In this document: in pieces, positions 51,687 to 60,482 of the stretch
Position numbering within the stretch: the first letter of the stretch is position 1
Layout: the number at the start of each line of letters is the position of its first letter
Origin: JAUIIK01 sp963709995
GTDB taxonomy: Bacteria > Chloroflexota > Chloroflexia > Thermomicrobiales > CFX8
Assembly: GCA_963709995.1 (NCBI GenBank)
Contig: CAVPYN010000008.1
Location: 62,001 to 126,000, forward strand
Direction: 5' to 3'
DNA: 64,000 bases
Program-made: the position numbers and the translations under genes
Notes under the pieces: model-generated
What the model saw: only the letters and a program-made list of their open reading frames with translations
The model's database searches: none
Told to the model about the DNA's origin: nothing

Positions 51687-52175
51687 GTGGACCGATTCTT
51701 CAGCAAGCTCGACCTTCGGGACATCAAGATCCAACCCGAGACGAAGTTCCCACCTACAGAAGAAGATTACGACGACAATGGCACGGATCAAGCTTGGGAT
51801 GATGAAGAGTTCGAGGAGTTGGACGCCTCCTCCAGTTCGGAGACTCAGACCGACGACGAAGTCGTCGAAGATGTGGTCGAGGATGTGATCGAAGTCGAAG
51901 CGCCGGAGCAGCGCAAAGACGTATTGAAGGTATCCGCCCGGTCGCGGCCGAGCGCGGTCGCAGGGGCGATCGCGGGTGTCGTGCGCGAAAGTGGCCGGGC
52001 CGAAGTCCAGGCAATCGGAGCTGGGGCGACCAATCAGGCGGTTAAGGCGGTCGCGATTGCCCGTGACTACCTGCGAGAAACCGACATCGAGGCTGTGTGT
52101 TTGCCCGCATTCATCGACGTGACGATTGATAATGAGGATCGCACCGCAATCCGGATCATAGTTGAGCCTCGATAG
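51687..52175 (+). CDS. spoVS: SpoVS-domain protein with long acidic N-terminal extension
   Basis: 162 residues from GTG 51687, chosen because GGAGG lies seven bases before it. Residues ~77-162 are a complete SpoVS domain (DVLKVSARSRPSAVAGAIAGVVRE, AIGAGATNQAVKAVAIARDYL, VCLPAFIDVTIDNEDRTAIRIIVEP). The first ~76 residues are low-complexity and very acidic, probably disordered. Canonical SpoVS is only about 86 residues and acts in spore development in Bacillus; relatives occur in non-sporulating bacteria. It is followed nine bases later by the PHP gene. Confidence 0.85.
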   Translation: MDRFFSKLDLRDIKIQPETKFPPTEEDYDDNGTDQAWDDEEFEELDASSSSETQTDDEVVEDVVEDVIEVEAPEQRKDVLKVSARSRPSAVAGAIAGVVRESGRAEVQAIGAGATNQAVKAVAIARDYLRETDIEAVCLPAFIDVTIDNEDRTAIRIIVEPR

Positions 52176-52184
52176 GGACTTGAT

Positions 52185-53024
52185 TTGACGGCAGGTCCGA
52201 TCTGCGGCATCGCCGACCTGCACACGCACACCCGTGCGTCGGATGGTCTCTATTCCCCTGCGTCACTCGTCCAATTGGCGAGTGAGCGGGGGATTTCCGT
52301 ACTCGCAATCACCGATCACGATACGGTCGCTGGAATTCAAGCAGCGAATTCGGTCGCCAACTCGTTATCGATTCTATGCGTCCCGGGCATCGAGTTCTCG
52401 ACGCGAGCATATCGTGGTGAAACACATATCCTCGGATATGGGATCGACACGACTAGCTCGGAGATGCTCTGCGAACTTGAATCCCTCAGGAGATCGCGGA
52501 TCGACCGTGGAGCGGCGATCCTCGAACGGCTTGATGCACTCGGCGTCTCCATTGATCCAATGGTCGTTCACGAAGTTGATGAGGAAACCTCTCCGGGACG
52601 CCCCCATATTGCCAGAGCGCTGAAAAGCGCCGGATATGTCTCGTCAGTTTCGGAAGCGTTCGACCGTTATCTGGGTGTTGGCAAGCCGGCCTTTGTGCCA
52701 CGGCGGACGCTGACTGCTGAACGATCGATCGAACTTATCGAACGTGCTGGCGGCATCGCCGTGCTTGCCCATCCACTGAGCGTCTTTGAACTCGAACGGC
52801 GACTCGATCAACTGGTAGAAGCTGGATTGCGTGGTCTGGAGGCCTACTATGGCGAGTACGACGGCCCGCAGCGCGAATCGCTTGCAGTTCTAGCAGCGTC
52901 GCGAGGACTGCTTGTGACCGGTGGAAGCGACTTCCACGGCGAGGGCGAACAGGAGGGGCGCGATCTGGGTTCTGTGTGTATACCGTCGCGGCATCTCCAG
53001 GCGTTTCTTTCCGCGATTGGGTAG
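52185..53024 (+). CDS. PHP-domain phosphoesterase
   Basis: 279 residues from TTG 52185. Metal-binding motifs: IADLHTHTRASDGLYSP, ITDHDTVAG, GIEFST, AHPLSVF, and SDFHGEGEQEGRDLG at the end, which together match the RNase AM / 3',5'-nucleoside bisphosphate phosphatase group (YciV-like). It is nine bases from spoVS, so co-transcription is likely. Substrate not proven. Confidence 0.85.
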   Translation: MTAGPICGIADLHTHTRASDGLYSPASLVQLASERGISVLAITDHDTVAGIQAANSVANSLSILCVPGIEFSTRAYRGETHILGYGIDTTSSEMLCELESLRRSRIDRGAAILERLDALGVSIDPMVVHEVDEETSPGRPHIARALKSAGYVSSVSEAFDRYLGVGKPAFVPRRTLTAERSIELIERAGGIAVLAHPLSVFELERRLDQLVEAGLRGLEAYYGEYDGPQRESLAVLAASRGLLVTGGSDFHGEGEQEGRDLGSVCIPSRHLQAFLSAIG

Positions 53025-53171
53025 TACGCTTAATCATTGCCAGTGGTGGCAAAGGATTGGTTGGCGCAACACGGGCCAGCTGCTTCTACGGAAATAGTCA
53101 ACTGAGGTCGGTAGCCAGGTTGTTGCCCTACTGGCGTCGCGAGATGCTTGCAGTCCTTTGCGGATGTAGAA

Positions 53172-54248
53172 ATGCCGTCTGAAAATCCCCGGGAGGTAGC
53201 GCGGACACCGCGAGATCGGCTGATTCGCTACGCCGGCCTTATTGTCGGCGTGTTCATCGGCTGGCAACTTGGAGCGCGCTTCTCCGGTGGGGAAAGTTCC
53301 GACGCTTGGGGACCCGCGGCTTTCTTCTTCGCGGCAATCGTTGGCGGACTATTCTTTGTCCTTGCGCCGTACGCGGTTCTGCGAACGACCGGTTGGGTTC
53401 GAGACAAGTTTTCTCTAATCCCGGCGATAGATATCGTTGCCGCAGGGATTGGGTTGATCGTTGGCGGGATCTTTTCTTCACTCCTGGCGTTTCCAGTTTC
53501 ATTGCTCCCGAATCCATACGGCCAGATATTGCCGTTCCTGGTGGCAGTTATTGCCTGTTCTCTAAGCGTCTTTGTCGTGGTGCTTCGAAAACGGGACCTG
53601 ACCGCGCTCGTGTTCCGACGCGGAACGCTTGCACGACCGACCGAAAAACTTCTGCTCGACACCAGCGTAATCATCGATGGGCGAATACTTGAGCTAATGC
53701 GATTGGGCATCGTGACAATGCCGCTCACCGTGCCCAGGTTCGTCCTTCGGGAGCTTCAAGGAATCGCCGACTCGTCGGACCCGTCGCGAAAGGTTCGAGG
53801 GCGAAGGGGGCTCGACACACTCGAGCGATTGCAGCGTGAGGAAATTGCTGAACTCGAAATAACCGAAGTCGATGTTGAAGAAGAAGCAACTGTCGATAAC
53901 AAGCTCATTCGTTTAGCCGCGCTATCCCAATATCGTATCTTTACCGGAGACCAGAACCTGGAGAAAGTTGCCCTTGTTCAGGGCATTCAGGTTATCAATG
54001 TAAACGCACTCGCGCAGGCAATGCGACCACCAGTGGTGGCTGGTGAGGAACTGCATATTGAAATCGTCCAGCCGGGCCGCGAGTCAGGTCAGGGGATCGG
54101 GTTTCTCGAAGATGGGACGCTCATAGTCGTCGAGAATGGCAAGAATCTCGTTGGCAGCGACGTGGTCGTTGTGGTGACCAGAACGCTCCAGACGGGCACC
54201 GGTAGGATGGCGTTCGCTCAGATAAAAGACAACCAGGTGACTGTCTAG
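53172..54248 (+). CDS. YacL-type PIN-TRAM membrane protein
   Basis: 358 residues from ATG 53172. Four helices in the first ~150 residues, then a PIN nuclease domain beginning LLLDTSVIIDGRILELM and continuing VPRFVLRELQGIADSSDPSRKVRGRRGLDTLERLQ, FTGDQNLEKVALVQGI; a C-terminal TRAM domain (VEIVQPGRESGQGIGFLEDGTLIVVEN). The acidic catalytic residues Asp are in place. Close neighbours ispD and ispF follow in the same order as in many Gram-positive bacteria. Confidence 0.9.
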   Translation: MPSENPREVARTPRDRLIRYAGLIVGVFIGWQLGARFSGGESSDAWGPAAFFFAAIVGGLFFVLAPYAVLRTTGWVRDKFSLIPAIDIVAAGIGLIVGGIFSSLLAFPVSLLPNPYGQILPFLVAVIACSLSVFVVVLRKRDLTALVFRRGTLARPTEKLLLDTSVIIDGRILELMRLGIVTMPLTVPRFVLRELQGIADSSDPSRKVRGRRGLDTLERLQREEIAELEITEVDVEEEATVDNKLIRLAALSQYRIFTGDQNLEKVALVQGIQVINVNALAQAMRPPVVAGEELHIEIVQPGRESGQGIGFLEDGTLIVVENGKNLVGSDVVVVVTRTLQTGTGRMAFAQIKDNQVTV

Positions 54249-54250
54249 TC

Positions 54251-54943
54251 ATGGCCTCGCAGATTCTTTGGGGTGCCATCCTCGTCGCCGCGGGCAGCAG
54301 CCGGCGATTTGGTCAATCCGACAAGCTCTTTGCTCTTCTGGGCAGGCGCACGGTTCTTGAAAACAGCCTCGCAAGATTGCTCGTGGAGCCGCGCATTCAA
54401 TCGGTTGTCGTTGTCGTTTCTCGGGCTAATGCCGCCAGGGCAGAGGCGCTCCTGAAGAACGGTTGTGGAAGCGTTGATATCGCATTCTGTTCCGGAGGAG
54501 AGACGCGCAGCGAATCGGTTCGTGCAGGTCTAGAGAAGCTGCCTCCTCAGATCAATTTTGTTATTGTGCATGATGCCGCAAGGCCGCTTGTGCCCCTGGC
54601 CGTCCTCCAACAACTCCTCAATAGTGCCGAGGCAACGGGCGCAGCAGCCCCCGTTCTTCCGGTGACGAGCACCCTGCTAGTCGAGAGCCCGAGCGGCCGG
54701 ATCGAAGGTCACATCCGGCGCGACCGGGTCAGAGAAGTGCAAACGCCACAGGCGGCAGAACGGTCTTCGCTCGAAGCAGCGCTGGCCGCGTTCCCTGACG
54801 AAACCGACGAGACATCCGCGCTATTTCGGCTCGGCGTACCGGTTGAAGTCACGCCGGGGCATCAACGCAACCTGAAAATCACATCTCCCGAAGACCTTCT
54901 GCTTGCAGAGGCATGGTTGAGTATCGAACCGGAACAGAACTGA
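54251..54943 (+). CDS. ispD: 2-C-methyl-D-erythritol 4-phosphate cytidylyltransferase
   Basis: 230 residues, second gene of the isoprenoid pair. It joins MEP and CTP to CDP-ME in the MEP pathway. GAILVAAGSSRRFGQSDKLFALLGRR binds CTP; VIVHDAARPLV, TPQAAERSSLEAA and EVTPGHQRNLKITSPEDLLLAEAWL are family motifs. Two bases follow the PIN-TRAM gene and it overlaps ispF by one base. Confidence 0.95.
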   Translation: MASQILWGAILVAAGSSRRFGQSDKLFALLGRRTVLENSLARLLVEPRIQSVVVVVSRANAARAEALLKNGCGSVDIAFCSGGETRSESVRAGLEKLPPQINFVIVHDAARPLVPLAVLQQLLNSAEATGAAAPVLPVTSTLLVESPSGRIEGHIRRDRVREVQTPQAAERSSLEAALAAFPDETDETSALFRLGVPVEVTPGHQRNLKITSPEDLLLAEAWLSIEPEQN

Positions 54944-55422
54944 TGCGCGTCGGGATCGGATATGACATTCATGCTTTCAGCAGCAAGATCGATCGGCCGC
55001 TTTTGCTATGCGGCGTCCATTTCCCTGGGGAAGCCGGACTTGAGGGGCATTCGGACGCGGATGTGGCGACCCATGCCGTTTGTGACGCACTGCTCGGAGC
55101 ATTGGCATTAGGCGATATCGGGGATCACTTCCCGCCGGACGATCCCGCATGGCGGGGGGCCGACAGCATCGAACTCTTAGAACGCGTGCAGGCAATGCTC
55201 GGAGGGTGCTGGCGTGTATCGAACGTCGATCTTTCGATCGTTGCCGAGCGGCCGAAGATTTCAGAGAGAAGGCTGGAGATGCGTTCCCGGTTGGCGCAGG
55301 CACTGATGCTCGACCTGTCTGCTGTCAGCGTGAAAGCGACAACGAACGAGCGTCTGGGTTCGGTGGGTCGCGGTGAAGGAGTGGCCGCGGTCGCGATTGT
55401 GCTGCTGGAGGAGGTAACGTGA
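54943..55422 (+). CDS. ispF: 2-C-methyl-D-erythritol 2,4-cyclodiphosphate synthase
   Basis: 159 residues from ATG 54943, sharing one base with the ispD stop. MRVGIGYDIHAF holds the zinc-binding DIH; HSDADVATHAVCDALLGALALGDIGDHFPPDDPAWRGADSI and TTNERLGSVGRGEGVAAVAIVLL complete the family signature. It cyclises CDP-ME 2-phosphate. Its stop overlaps dtd (GTGA). Confidence 0.95.
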   Translation: MRVGIGYDIHAFSSKIDRPLLLCGVHFPGEAGLEGHSDADVATHAVCDALLGALALGDIGDHFPPDDPAWRGADSIELLERVQAMLGGCWRVSNVDLSIVAERPKISERRLEMRSRLAQALMLDLSAVSVKATTNERLGSVGRGEGVAAVAIVLLEEVT

Positions 55423-55871
55423 GGGCGCTGCTACAGCGCGTGTCCCGAGCGTCGGTATCGGTTGATGGAGACGTTGTCGGGCAGGTGGCGTCGGGAGTCC
55501 TGCTACTTGTCGGTATCTCGAAAACAGATACGGAGCGCGAAGCAGAATACCTGGCAGCAAAGATAGCCAACCTACGGATCTTCCCGGATGCTGACGGCCG
55601 GATGAATAAGTCTATCCTTGACACGTCTGGATCGGCCCTGGTTGTGTCCCAATTCACGCTGTTTGCCGACGTCCGAAAGGGACGCCGCCCTTCTTACATT
55701 CGCGCCGCCGAGCCTGTCGTTGCAGTTCCGTTGCTGGATCATTTCGTGTCGCGGCTTGAAGCTGTCGGAGTGCCCGTGGAACGTGGCGTGTTCGGGGCGA
55801 TGATGGAGGTTGAGCTGGTAAATGACGGGCCGGTTACGATCTGGTTGGACAGCGATGAATTGCTTGGCTGA
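55419..55871 (+). CDS. dtd: D-aminoacyl-tRNA deacylase
   Basis: 150 residues from GTG 55419. It removes D-amino acids from tRNA. RALLQRVSRASVSVDGDVVGQV start, catalytic SQFTLFADVRKGRRPSY and GPVTIWLDS (Gly-Pro cis motif) are typical. Overlaps the ispF stop. Confidence 0.95.
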   Translation: MRALLQRVSRASVSVDGDVVGQVASGVLLLVGISKTDTEREAEYLAAKIANLRIFPDADGRMNKSILDTSGSALVVSQFTLFADVRKGRRPSYIRAAEPVVAVPLLDHFVSRLEAVGVPVERGVFGAMMEVELVNDGPVTIWLDSDELLG

Positions 55872-55928
55872 ACAGGGCCCGATAGTTGCTGGAAGGTAAC
55901 TGTCCTTCGTTACTTCTGGGCTACAGGT

Positions 55929-55943
55929 TAGCGAATTTCGCTA
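55929..55943. promoter_or_regulatory. Palindrome TAGCGAA-T-TTCGCTA
   Basis: Perfect 15-base palindrome, 58 bases after the dtd stop and about 100 before the next gene, followed by TATAGT at 55947-55952, which may be a -10 box. Possible operator of the 56-60 kb module. Confidence 0.4.
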
Positions 55944-56042
55944 TGTTATAGTCCGTTCAATGGGCGTGAACATACAGGCAGAAAACCCGATTCAGCCCAC
56001 GATTTATCCGGTCGAGCGCTAGGGTACCAGGAGGTCGAGCAG

Positions 56043-56885
56043 GTGACTTCGTCTCCGTTCGAACGGCAGATTGCGAAGGGCGAATCGTCCGAAAATGGCA
56101 CGACGTCCCAACTCACCGGGATGTCAAGTAGCCCCCAACAGTACGAACACGGACCCAGCTTTCTGGAACACGACACTCTCGCGGTTCGTCTCGTAGAGCT
56201 CCCAGCCTGGCTTCAGGCGTTCGCCGCGTCTGTCGGTGAACCTTCGGAATTGGAACCTGCTGTCCCGGACATCGATTCGATGGCGGAGGCGGGGCACGAG
56301 TTGCCTGCCCCGGGCGCATCTGTTCCCGCCGTGGAGCAAGCGCCACGATCCACGCAGCTGGCCGAGGCGGCGACCCTCAGTTCAAGTTTTATTAGCGAGG
56401 ACGACCTGCCTGAGTGGCTTCGATCGATTGCGCCAGACGGGCAAGATGCGGGCCATTCGCGCTCGGGTGGTGGGAGCGCCGCCAACGAGGACCATCTTTC
56501 AGTGCCCAACATTTCCCGAGCCTGGTCGACATCGGACGATGCCCGTGGGGTGGATGAGTCAACCTCGCTATTCGCGCTCGTTGCCAGTCAGTCATCGCCA
56601 AGCGTCATGCAATCCTCTGGTCCGAACGCGCCAACGCAGGGGTTTCTGATTCGCGAAGAAGGAGCAGGCGCAAAGGGCGTCAGCGCTGCCGACCCCGGAA
56701 CCGCCGCGCAGCCATCAGCCGGCGTTGCGTCGTTAGGTGGCGAATTTGAAAAGCGCGTACAGCCAGCAGTCGGAGCAGAAGATCGTTCAGGCGAGTCTTC
56801 AAGGACACTCCCGATACCCATCCTGGCAATTGGTTTGCTCATAGTCATATTGGTTATCGTCGCGCTCTTGCTGTTCGTACTCTAG
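56043..56885 (+). CDS. Disordered protein with LPxWL motifs and C-terminal membrane helix
   Basis: 280 residues from GTG 56043 (AGGAGG twelve to seventeen bases upstream). Mostly Ser, Ala, Pro and Glu, with two motifs LPAWLQAFAAS and LPEWLRSIAP. The only strong structure is the last helix (IPILAIGLLIVILVIVALLLFVL). Such LPxWL blocks recur in Chloroflexota proteins with disordered tails. Function unknown; probably first gene of a three-gene unit. Confidence 0.6.
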   Translation: MTSSPFERQIAKGESSENGTTSQLTGMSSSPQQYEHGPSFLEHDTLAVRLVELPAWLQAFAASVGEPSELEPAVPDIDSMAEAGHELPAPGASVPAVEQAPRSTQLAEAATLSSSFISEDDLPEWLRSIAPDGQDAGHSRSGGGSAANEDHLSVPNISRAWSTSDDARGVDESTSLFALVASQSSPSVMQSSGPNAPTQGFLIREEGAGAKGVSAADPGTAAQPSAGVASLGGEFEKRVQPAVGAEDRSGESSRTLPIPILAIGLLIVILVIVALLLFVL

Positions 56886-56945
56886 TCTGCCCCGCTATCA
56901 GTAGATGGTCGGCAGGCGAGTCGTTCTGCGGTGATCGGAGGTCGA

Positions 56946-58697
56946 GTGGTTACATACCGGAACATTGGCGTGGATGTTGCCCCCGGAGGTGGAATCGGTG
57001 CGGACGTCGGGACTCATCCGGGTGTCGAGCCATCTCTGGTCATTGACGCTGATGAGCGCGTCGTTCGAGGCGCGCTGTTCGATTCGGTAGAGGGGCATTC
57101 ACGGTTCGTGGCCGGCGCACAGGTGATCTCAACAGCGGGACCGCCAATCGGTGATCTTTCGGTCGCCGTACGGGAAATCGCCCAGGCGATTGAATCCCAG
57201 TGCGGGGTCGTGCTCACTTCAAGCGAAGATGCCGGTGATTCCATTGGGACTTTCTCGTTGACCGGTCAGCCGGTTAAACCGATTCGCGTTACTATCGTTC
57301 CTACCGGTAGACATCAGATCTTGCCAGCACTCGAGACGATCGCCCGGACGACGACATCAATCGTTAACGTTCTTGATGTCGGGATTCGGACCGAAGATGG
57401 TGTGATGTCGGCCACCCTCCTTGAGAGCTGGCTTCGCGGATTTCGACCGCACGTCGTAGTGCTACTCGAAGGGAGCCGCGCTCAGTCCGAGTGGATCTCA
57501 GCGGTAGCAACGATCGGGAATCTCCTCAATGAAGGATTCGTTGACCAACTCGTTGTCCTCGCCTCAGACGAGTTCCAGCAGCACGTGATCGACGCCGTTG
57601 GCGACGGCGCGAACGTGACTGGACTCGATCCTGGCCAGTACGAACCCCACGAGGTGGCGATGGCTCTTGAAACGGAGCTGACTGGTCTGTACCAGTCGCT
57701 CGTTGAAATCACACCGGATGTGGGACTCAGGCGCAGGCCAGTGTTCGTCAATCGCCTGCGCGCGGGAGATCTGACTACTCGATTCATAGCCCGGCGGCAG
57801 CAAAGGAATACGGTCTCGATTGATGTGTCGTCCGGAACCACAATATGCTGGTCAAGCATCCAGGCGGGCGGTTCTCAAAGCAGGCCGGATCTCGATCTCA
57901 ACCGAAATGCCCGGGCGTTGTTCGGCTCTATGTTCGAAATGGCCTGGTCGATGCTTCCGACGGAGGTGTCTCGCGAAGATCTCGCGAACTGGGTTCTCAA
58001 CAGGGCAGCCCGGCCGAGGGTTACACCAGCAACGAACATGGACGAAATCATTCAGGGGGCGTTTCTGGCCGCGATAACAGCACGGGCCTGGAGCGATCTT
58101 GCCGGAATCGCGAATGACCAGCTGGAAATTGTAATTGGCGGACCGGCGTACTGCTTCGACGATAATCCCGGAGTTGGTGTGCTGGCTCTCCTCAACGGAT
58201 TTCAACCGGCCCCGTTGAGCGGCTTATGCGAGATTCATCTCGATCCTGATGGGCTTCTGACGTTGGCGGGCGCAGTTGGAGAAACTGCGCCTTCGGTTGC
58301 CGCAGACGTGATTGAGTTTGACTTGCTAGGCCCGTCAGCCACGGTGATCGTCGTTGATGGCGCTGGGGTCGAGGGCAAGCCCGCGCTCGCCGGGCGCCTG
58401 ACCTATGAAGATGGCGATTTCGTCGGGTTCGATGTTCCTTGCGGGCGATTGAAGCGGCTTGAGTTCGGGGACGGTGATACCGGTATCCTGGAACTTACCT
58501 GCGAAGCGGGATTCTCGATCGGTGGGAGCAATCCAGGTGAGCGAATCGAATTTGGTCGTTCGACTCCCCTTCGGGGTGGCGAGGTCGGGATAATCATTGA
58601 CGCTCGGGGACGGCCGGTTTCCGCACATTCCGGGGGCGGCTCCACCAACCGCGAAACAATCGGTAGTTGGTACAGGGAGTTGGGTGTTCAGCTCTAG
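56946..58697 (+). CDS. MutL/GlmL-like (ASKHA-fold) protein of unknown function
   Basis: 583 residues using GTG 56946 behind GGAGG; GTG 56931 is an alternative. The fold reading is weak but consistent with the glutamate-mutase-L group: VLTSSEDAGDSIGTFSLTG, VLDVGIRTEDGVMSATLLESWLRGFRPHVVVLL and NTVSIDVSSGTTICWSSI in place of the DxGxTTxxx phosphate loop. The C-terminal ~130 residues resemble a beta domain. No mutase subunits are nearby, so a repair or chaperone role for a B12 enzyme is not supported by context. Confidence 0.5.
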   Translation: MVTYRNIGVDVAPGGGIGADVGTHPGVEPSLVIDADERVVRGALFDSVEGHSRFVAGAQVISTAGPPIGDLSVAVREIAQAIESQCGVVLTSSEDAGDSIGTFSLTGQPVKPIRVTIVPTGRHQILPALETIARTTTSIVNVLDVGIRTEDGVMSATLLESWLRGFRPHVVVLLEGSRAQSEWISAVATIGNLLNEGFVDQLVVLASDEFQQHVIDAVGDGANVTGLDPGQYEPHEVAMALETELTGLYQSLVEITPDVGLRRRPVFVNRLRAGDLTTRFIARRQQRNTVSIDVSSGTTICWSSIQAGGSQSRPDLDLNRNARALFGSMFEMAWSMLPTEVSREDLANWVLNRAARPRVTPATNMDEIIQGAFLAAITARAWSDLAGIANDQLEIVIGGPAYCFDDNPGVGVLALLNGFQPAPLSGLCEIHLDPDGLLTLAGAVGETAPSVAADVIEFDLLGPSATVIVVDGAGVEGKPALAGRLTYEDGDFVGFDVPCGRLKRLEFGDGDTGILELTCEAGFSIGGSNPGERIEFGRSTPLRGGEVGIIIDARGRPVSAHSGGGSTNRETIGSWYRELGVQL

Positions 58698-58737
58698 GCT
58701 GATCCGAATCTTCTCAGTGTTAGAGAGGTGAATCGCA

Positions 58738-59877
58738 GTGTGGAGCTTTCCAACGCTTGAACCGGTCGTGCTAGAGAATGGTTCGTTCGTCATCGACCGA
58801 ATGTTGCCCCAGTCCGGCGAGGTGCTGGTTGCGGTTGGAGACGATCTCAGCTCTGACCAGATAGTCGCGCAGTCAGCCGCAATCGAACAGACGCTCACGA
58901 TGTTCATCGCAAGTGAGCTAGATGTCGAGAACAAGAGCATAAGCAAGTACGTTACGAAATCTGTTGGCTCGGAAGTGAGAAACGGAGAGATTATTGCCCG
59001 GGTTCGTCGAGGGCTTCGAACAGCATCGGTCAAGGCTCCAACCAGTGGAACAGTCGTTTCAATCGATGAGTCGAACGGGACGGTTGTACTGGCAACGTCC
59101 AAGGGAAAACGCGAGCTTTCTTCCCTGGTGAACGGAAAAGTTGAACAGGTCGTTCCCGGTCGTGGCGTAGTCGTCAGAACATCCGGAACCAGATTGTATG
59201 GCATCGTCGGTTTCGGCAGTGAAGCGATCGGCCCACTTGTGGCGGGCACGGACCGTCCTGACCGTGAACTTACCTCTGACTACGTTTCTAGCGAATGGAA
59301 AGGAAGCGTTGTCCTCGCGGGAATGACTGCTGGCGTACCAACTCTAGGCCGCCTACGAGAAATCGGCGCTGCCGCGGTGATCATGGGTTCGATTCCGGAA
59401 GGGGATCTGCGGCGGTTTCTGACCGATGGACAGATGGATCGTGTGGATTTCTGGTCACCAATGACCAGGATACACGGGGATTTCAGCAATCCGTCCGTAG
59501 AAACTCCGCTTGCGATCGTTGTCACTGAGGGTTTTGGTCGACGCCCGATGAACGATGTCATCTTTGAAGTGCTGCACCGCCACAAGGGCGAAACGGTATC
59601 TTTGAGCGCCGCCGTCAAGATCGGTGACAGCCTGGCGAGGCCGGAAATCTACCTGTCAGGTGAATCCGGTGAGGATCAGACTCAGGACGATTTTATTCGT
59701 AACGGACGGGTTGTGCGGCTAGTCGACAGTGGAATAGGCGCGGTGCCTGGCGTCGCGGTCAGTGACCAGTACACCGGAGCGAATCGATATGGACTCCAAC
59801 GTAAACTGGCTGATGTGAGATTGTCGGATGCCACGGTACGATCAGCCCCAATTTCAAACATCGAAGTCGTGCAATAG
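58738..59877 (+). CDS. Protein with barrel-sandwich (biotinyl-lipoyl-like) segment, unknown function
   Basis: 379 residues from GTG 58738 with AGAGGTG before it. Residues ~78-140 look like a barrel-sandwich hybrid motif (VTKSVGSEVRNGEIIARVRRGLRTASVKAPTSGTVVSIDESNGTVVL) without the biotin or lipoyl Lys. The middle part (SVVLAGMTAGVPTLGRLREIGAAAVIMGSIPEGDLRRFL) looks nucleotide- or domain-like. It lies 40 bases after the MutL-like gene and is likely co-transcribed. Confidence 0.55.
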   Translation: MWSFPTLEPVVLENGSFVIDRMLPQSGEVLVAVGDDLSSDQIVAQSAAIEQTLTMFIASELDVENKSISKYVTKSVGSEVRNGEIIARVRRGLRTASVKAPTSGTVVSIDESNGTVVLATSKGKRELSSLVNGKVEQVVPGRGVVVRTSGTRLYGIVGFGSEAIGPLVAGTDRPDRELTSDYVSSEWKGSVVLAGMTAGVPTLGRLREIGAAAVIMGSIPEGDLRRFLTDGQMDRVDFWSPMTRIHGDFSNPSVETPLAIVVTEGFGRRPMNDVIFEVLHRHKGETVSLSAAVKIGDSLARPEIYLSGESGEDQTQDDFIRNGRVVRLVDSGIGAVPGVAVSDQYTGANRYGLQRKLADVRLSDATVRSAPISNIEVVQ

Positions 59878-59919
59878 CGCTTGATCGACCTTTCGCGACC
59901 GAGCCAGGATTCGCAACAT

Positions 59920-59951
59920 CCAACCCCTTCTGCCTGACTGGAAGGGGTTGG
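59920..59951. terminator. Strong hairpin between convergent genes
   Basis: Perfect 11-bp stem CCAACCCCTTC/GAAGGGGTTGG with a ten-base loop, 42 bases after the barrel-sandwich gene and just before the convergent small membrane gene. No T-run. Likely a shared 3' end structure. Confidence 0.6.
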
Positions 59952-59963
59952 TGAGTTTAGGAC

Positions 59964-60314
59964 TTACACATCGTCCTGCGATGAATCTCGATCTTCATCG
60001 GGAGATGTCTCAACATCGAGGTCATCGCCTTCAGGTTGCTCCGCAGCGGCGGAATTGTCCACTTCGGTGTCGCTGCTTGTAGTATCCGGCGGGATGACAA
60101 CAGGGGCCGAGTTGTACCGCAGGACTTCCATCGCCGGCGGCGCTATCGCGTCCGGCGGCGCCTCTTCCGGAACACCCGCGAGCCTGCGAGGGCGGCTACC
60201 TATGGTTGAAATGTACGTACCCCCTTGGTGTGCGCCAGCCCAACTCGTCAGCCATTTGTAGGCGCCAATCATCAGCAAGATTCCTACGACACCCCCTGCG
60301 ATCCCCCAGCCCAC
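59964..60314 (-). CDS. Small single-pass membrane protein with acidic tail
   Basis: 116 residues from GTG 60314, which has AAGGAG seven bases upstream; the longer frame is unsupported. Helix GWGIAGGVVGILLMIGAYKWL at the N-terminus, then a Pro- and Asp-rich tail ending in many acidic residues. No recognised family. Convergent to the 56-60 kb module and divergent from the amidohydrolase gene. Confidence 0.6.
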   Translation of the reverse strand: MGWGIAGGVVGILLMIGAYKWLTSWAGAHQGGTYISTIGSRPRRLAGVPEEAPPDAIAPPAMEVLRYNSAPVVIPPDTTSSDTEVDNSAAAEQPEGDDLDVETSPDEDRDSSQDDV

Positions 60315-60482
60315 TGTTCGTCTCCTTCGATCGAAACCGATAGTAGTCGGATTGCTCCCGAGTCTTTTCCATCCGGCCGAAATCGTCCCACAATTCTCGG
60401 TATGGGGCAACTGTAAGAACCATTCCAGATACAATCGCCATAGATAGAGCGTGGAGTGGGAACGAAGCTGGAGTGCCAAACC

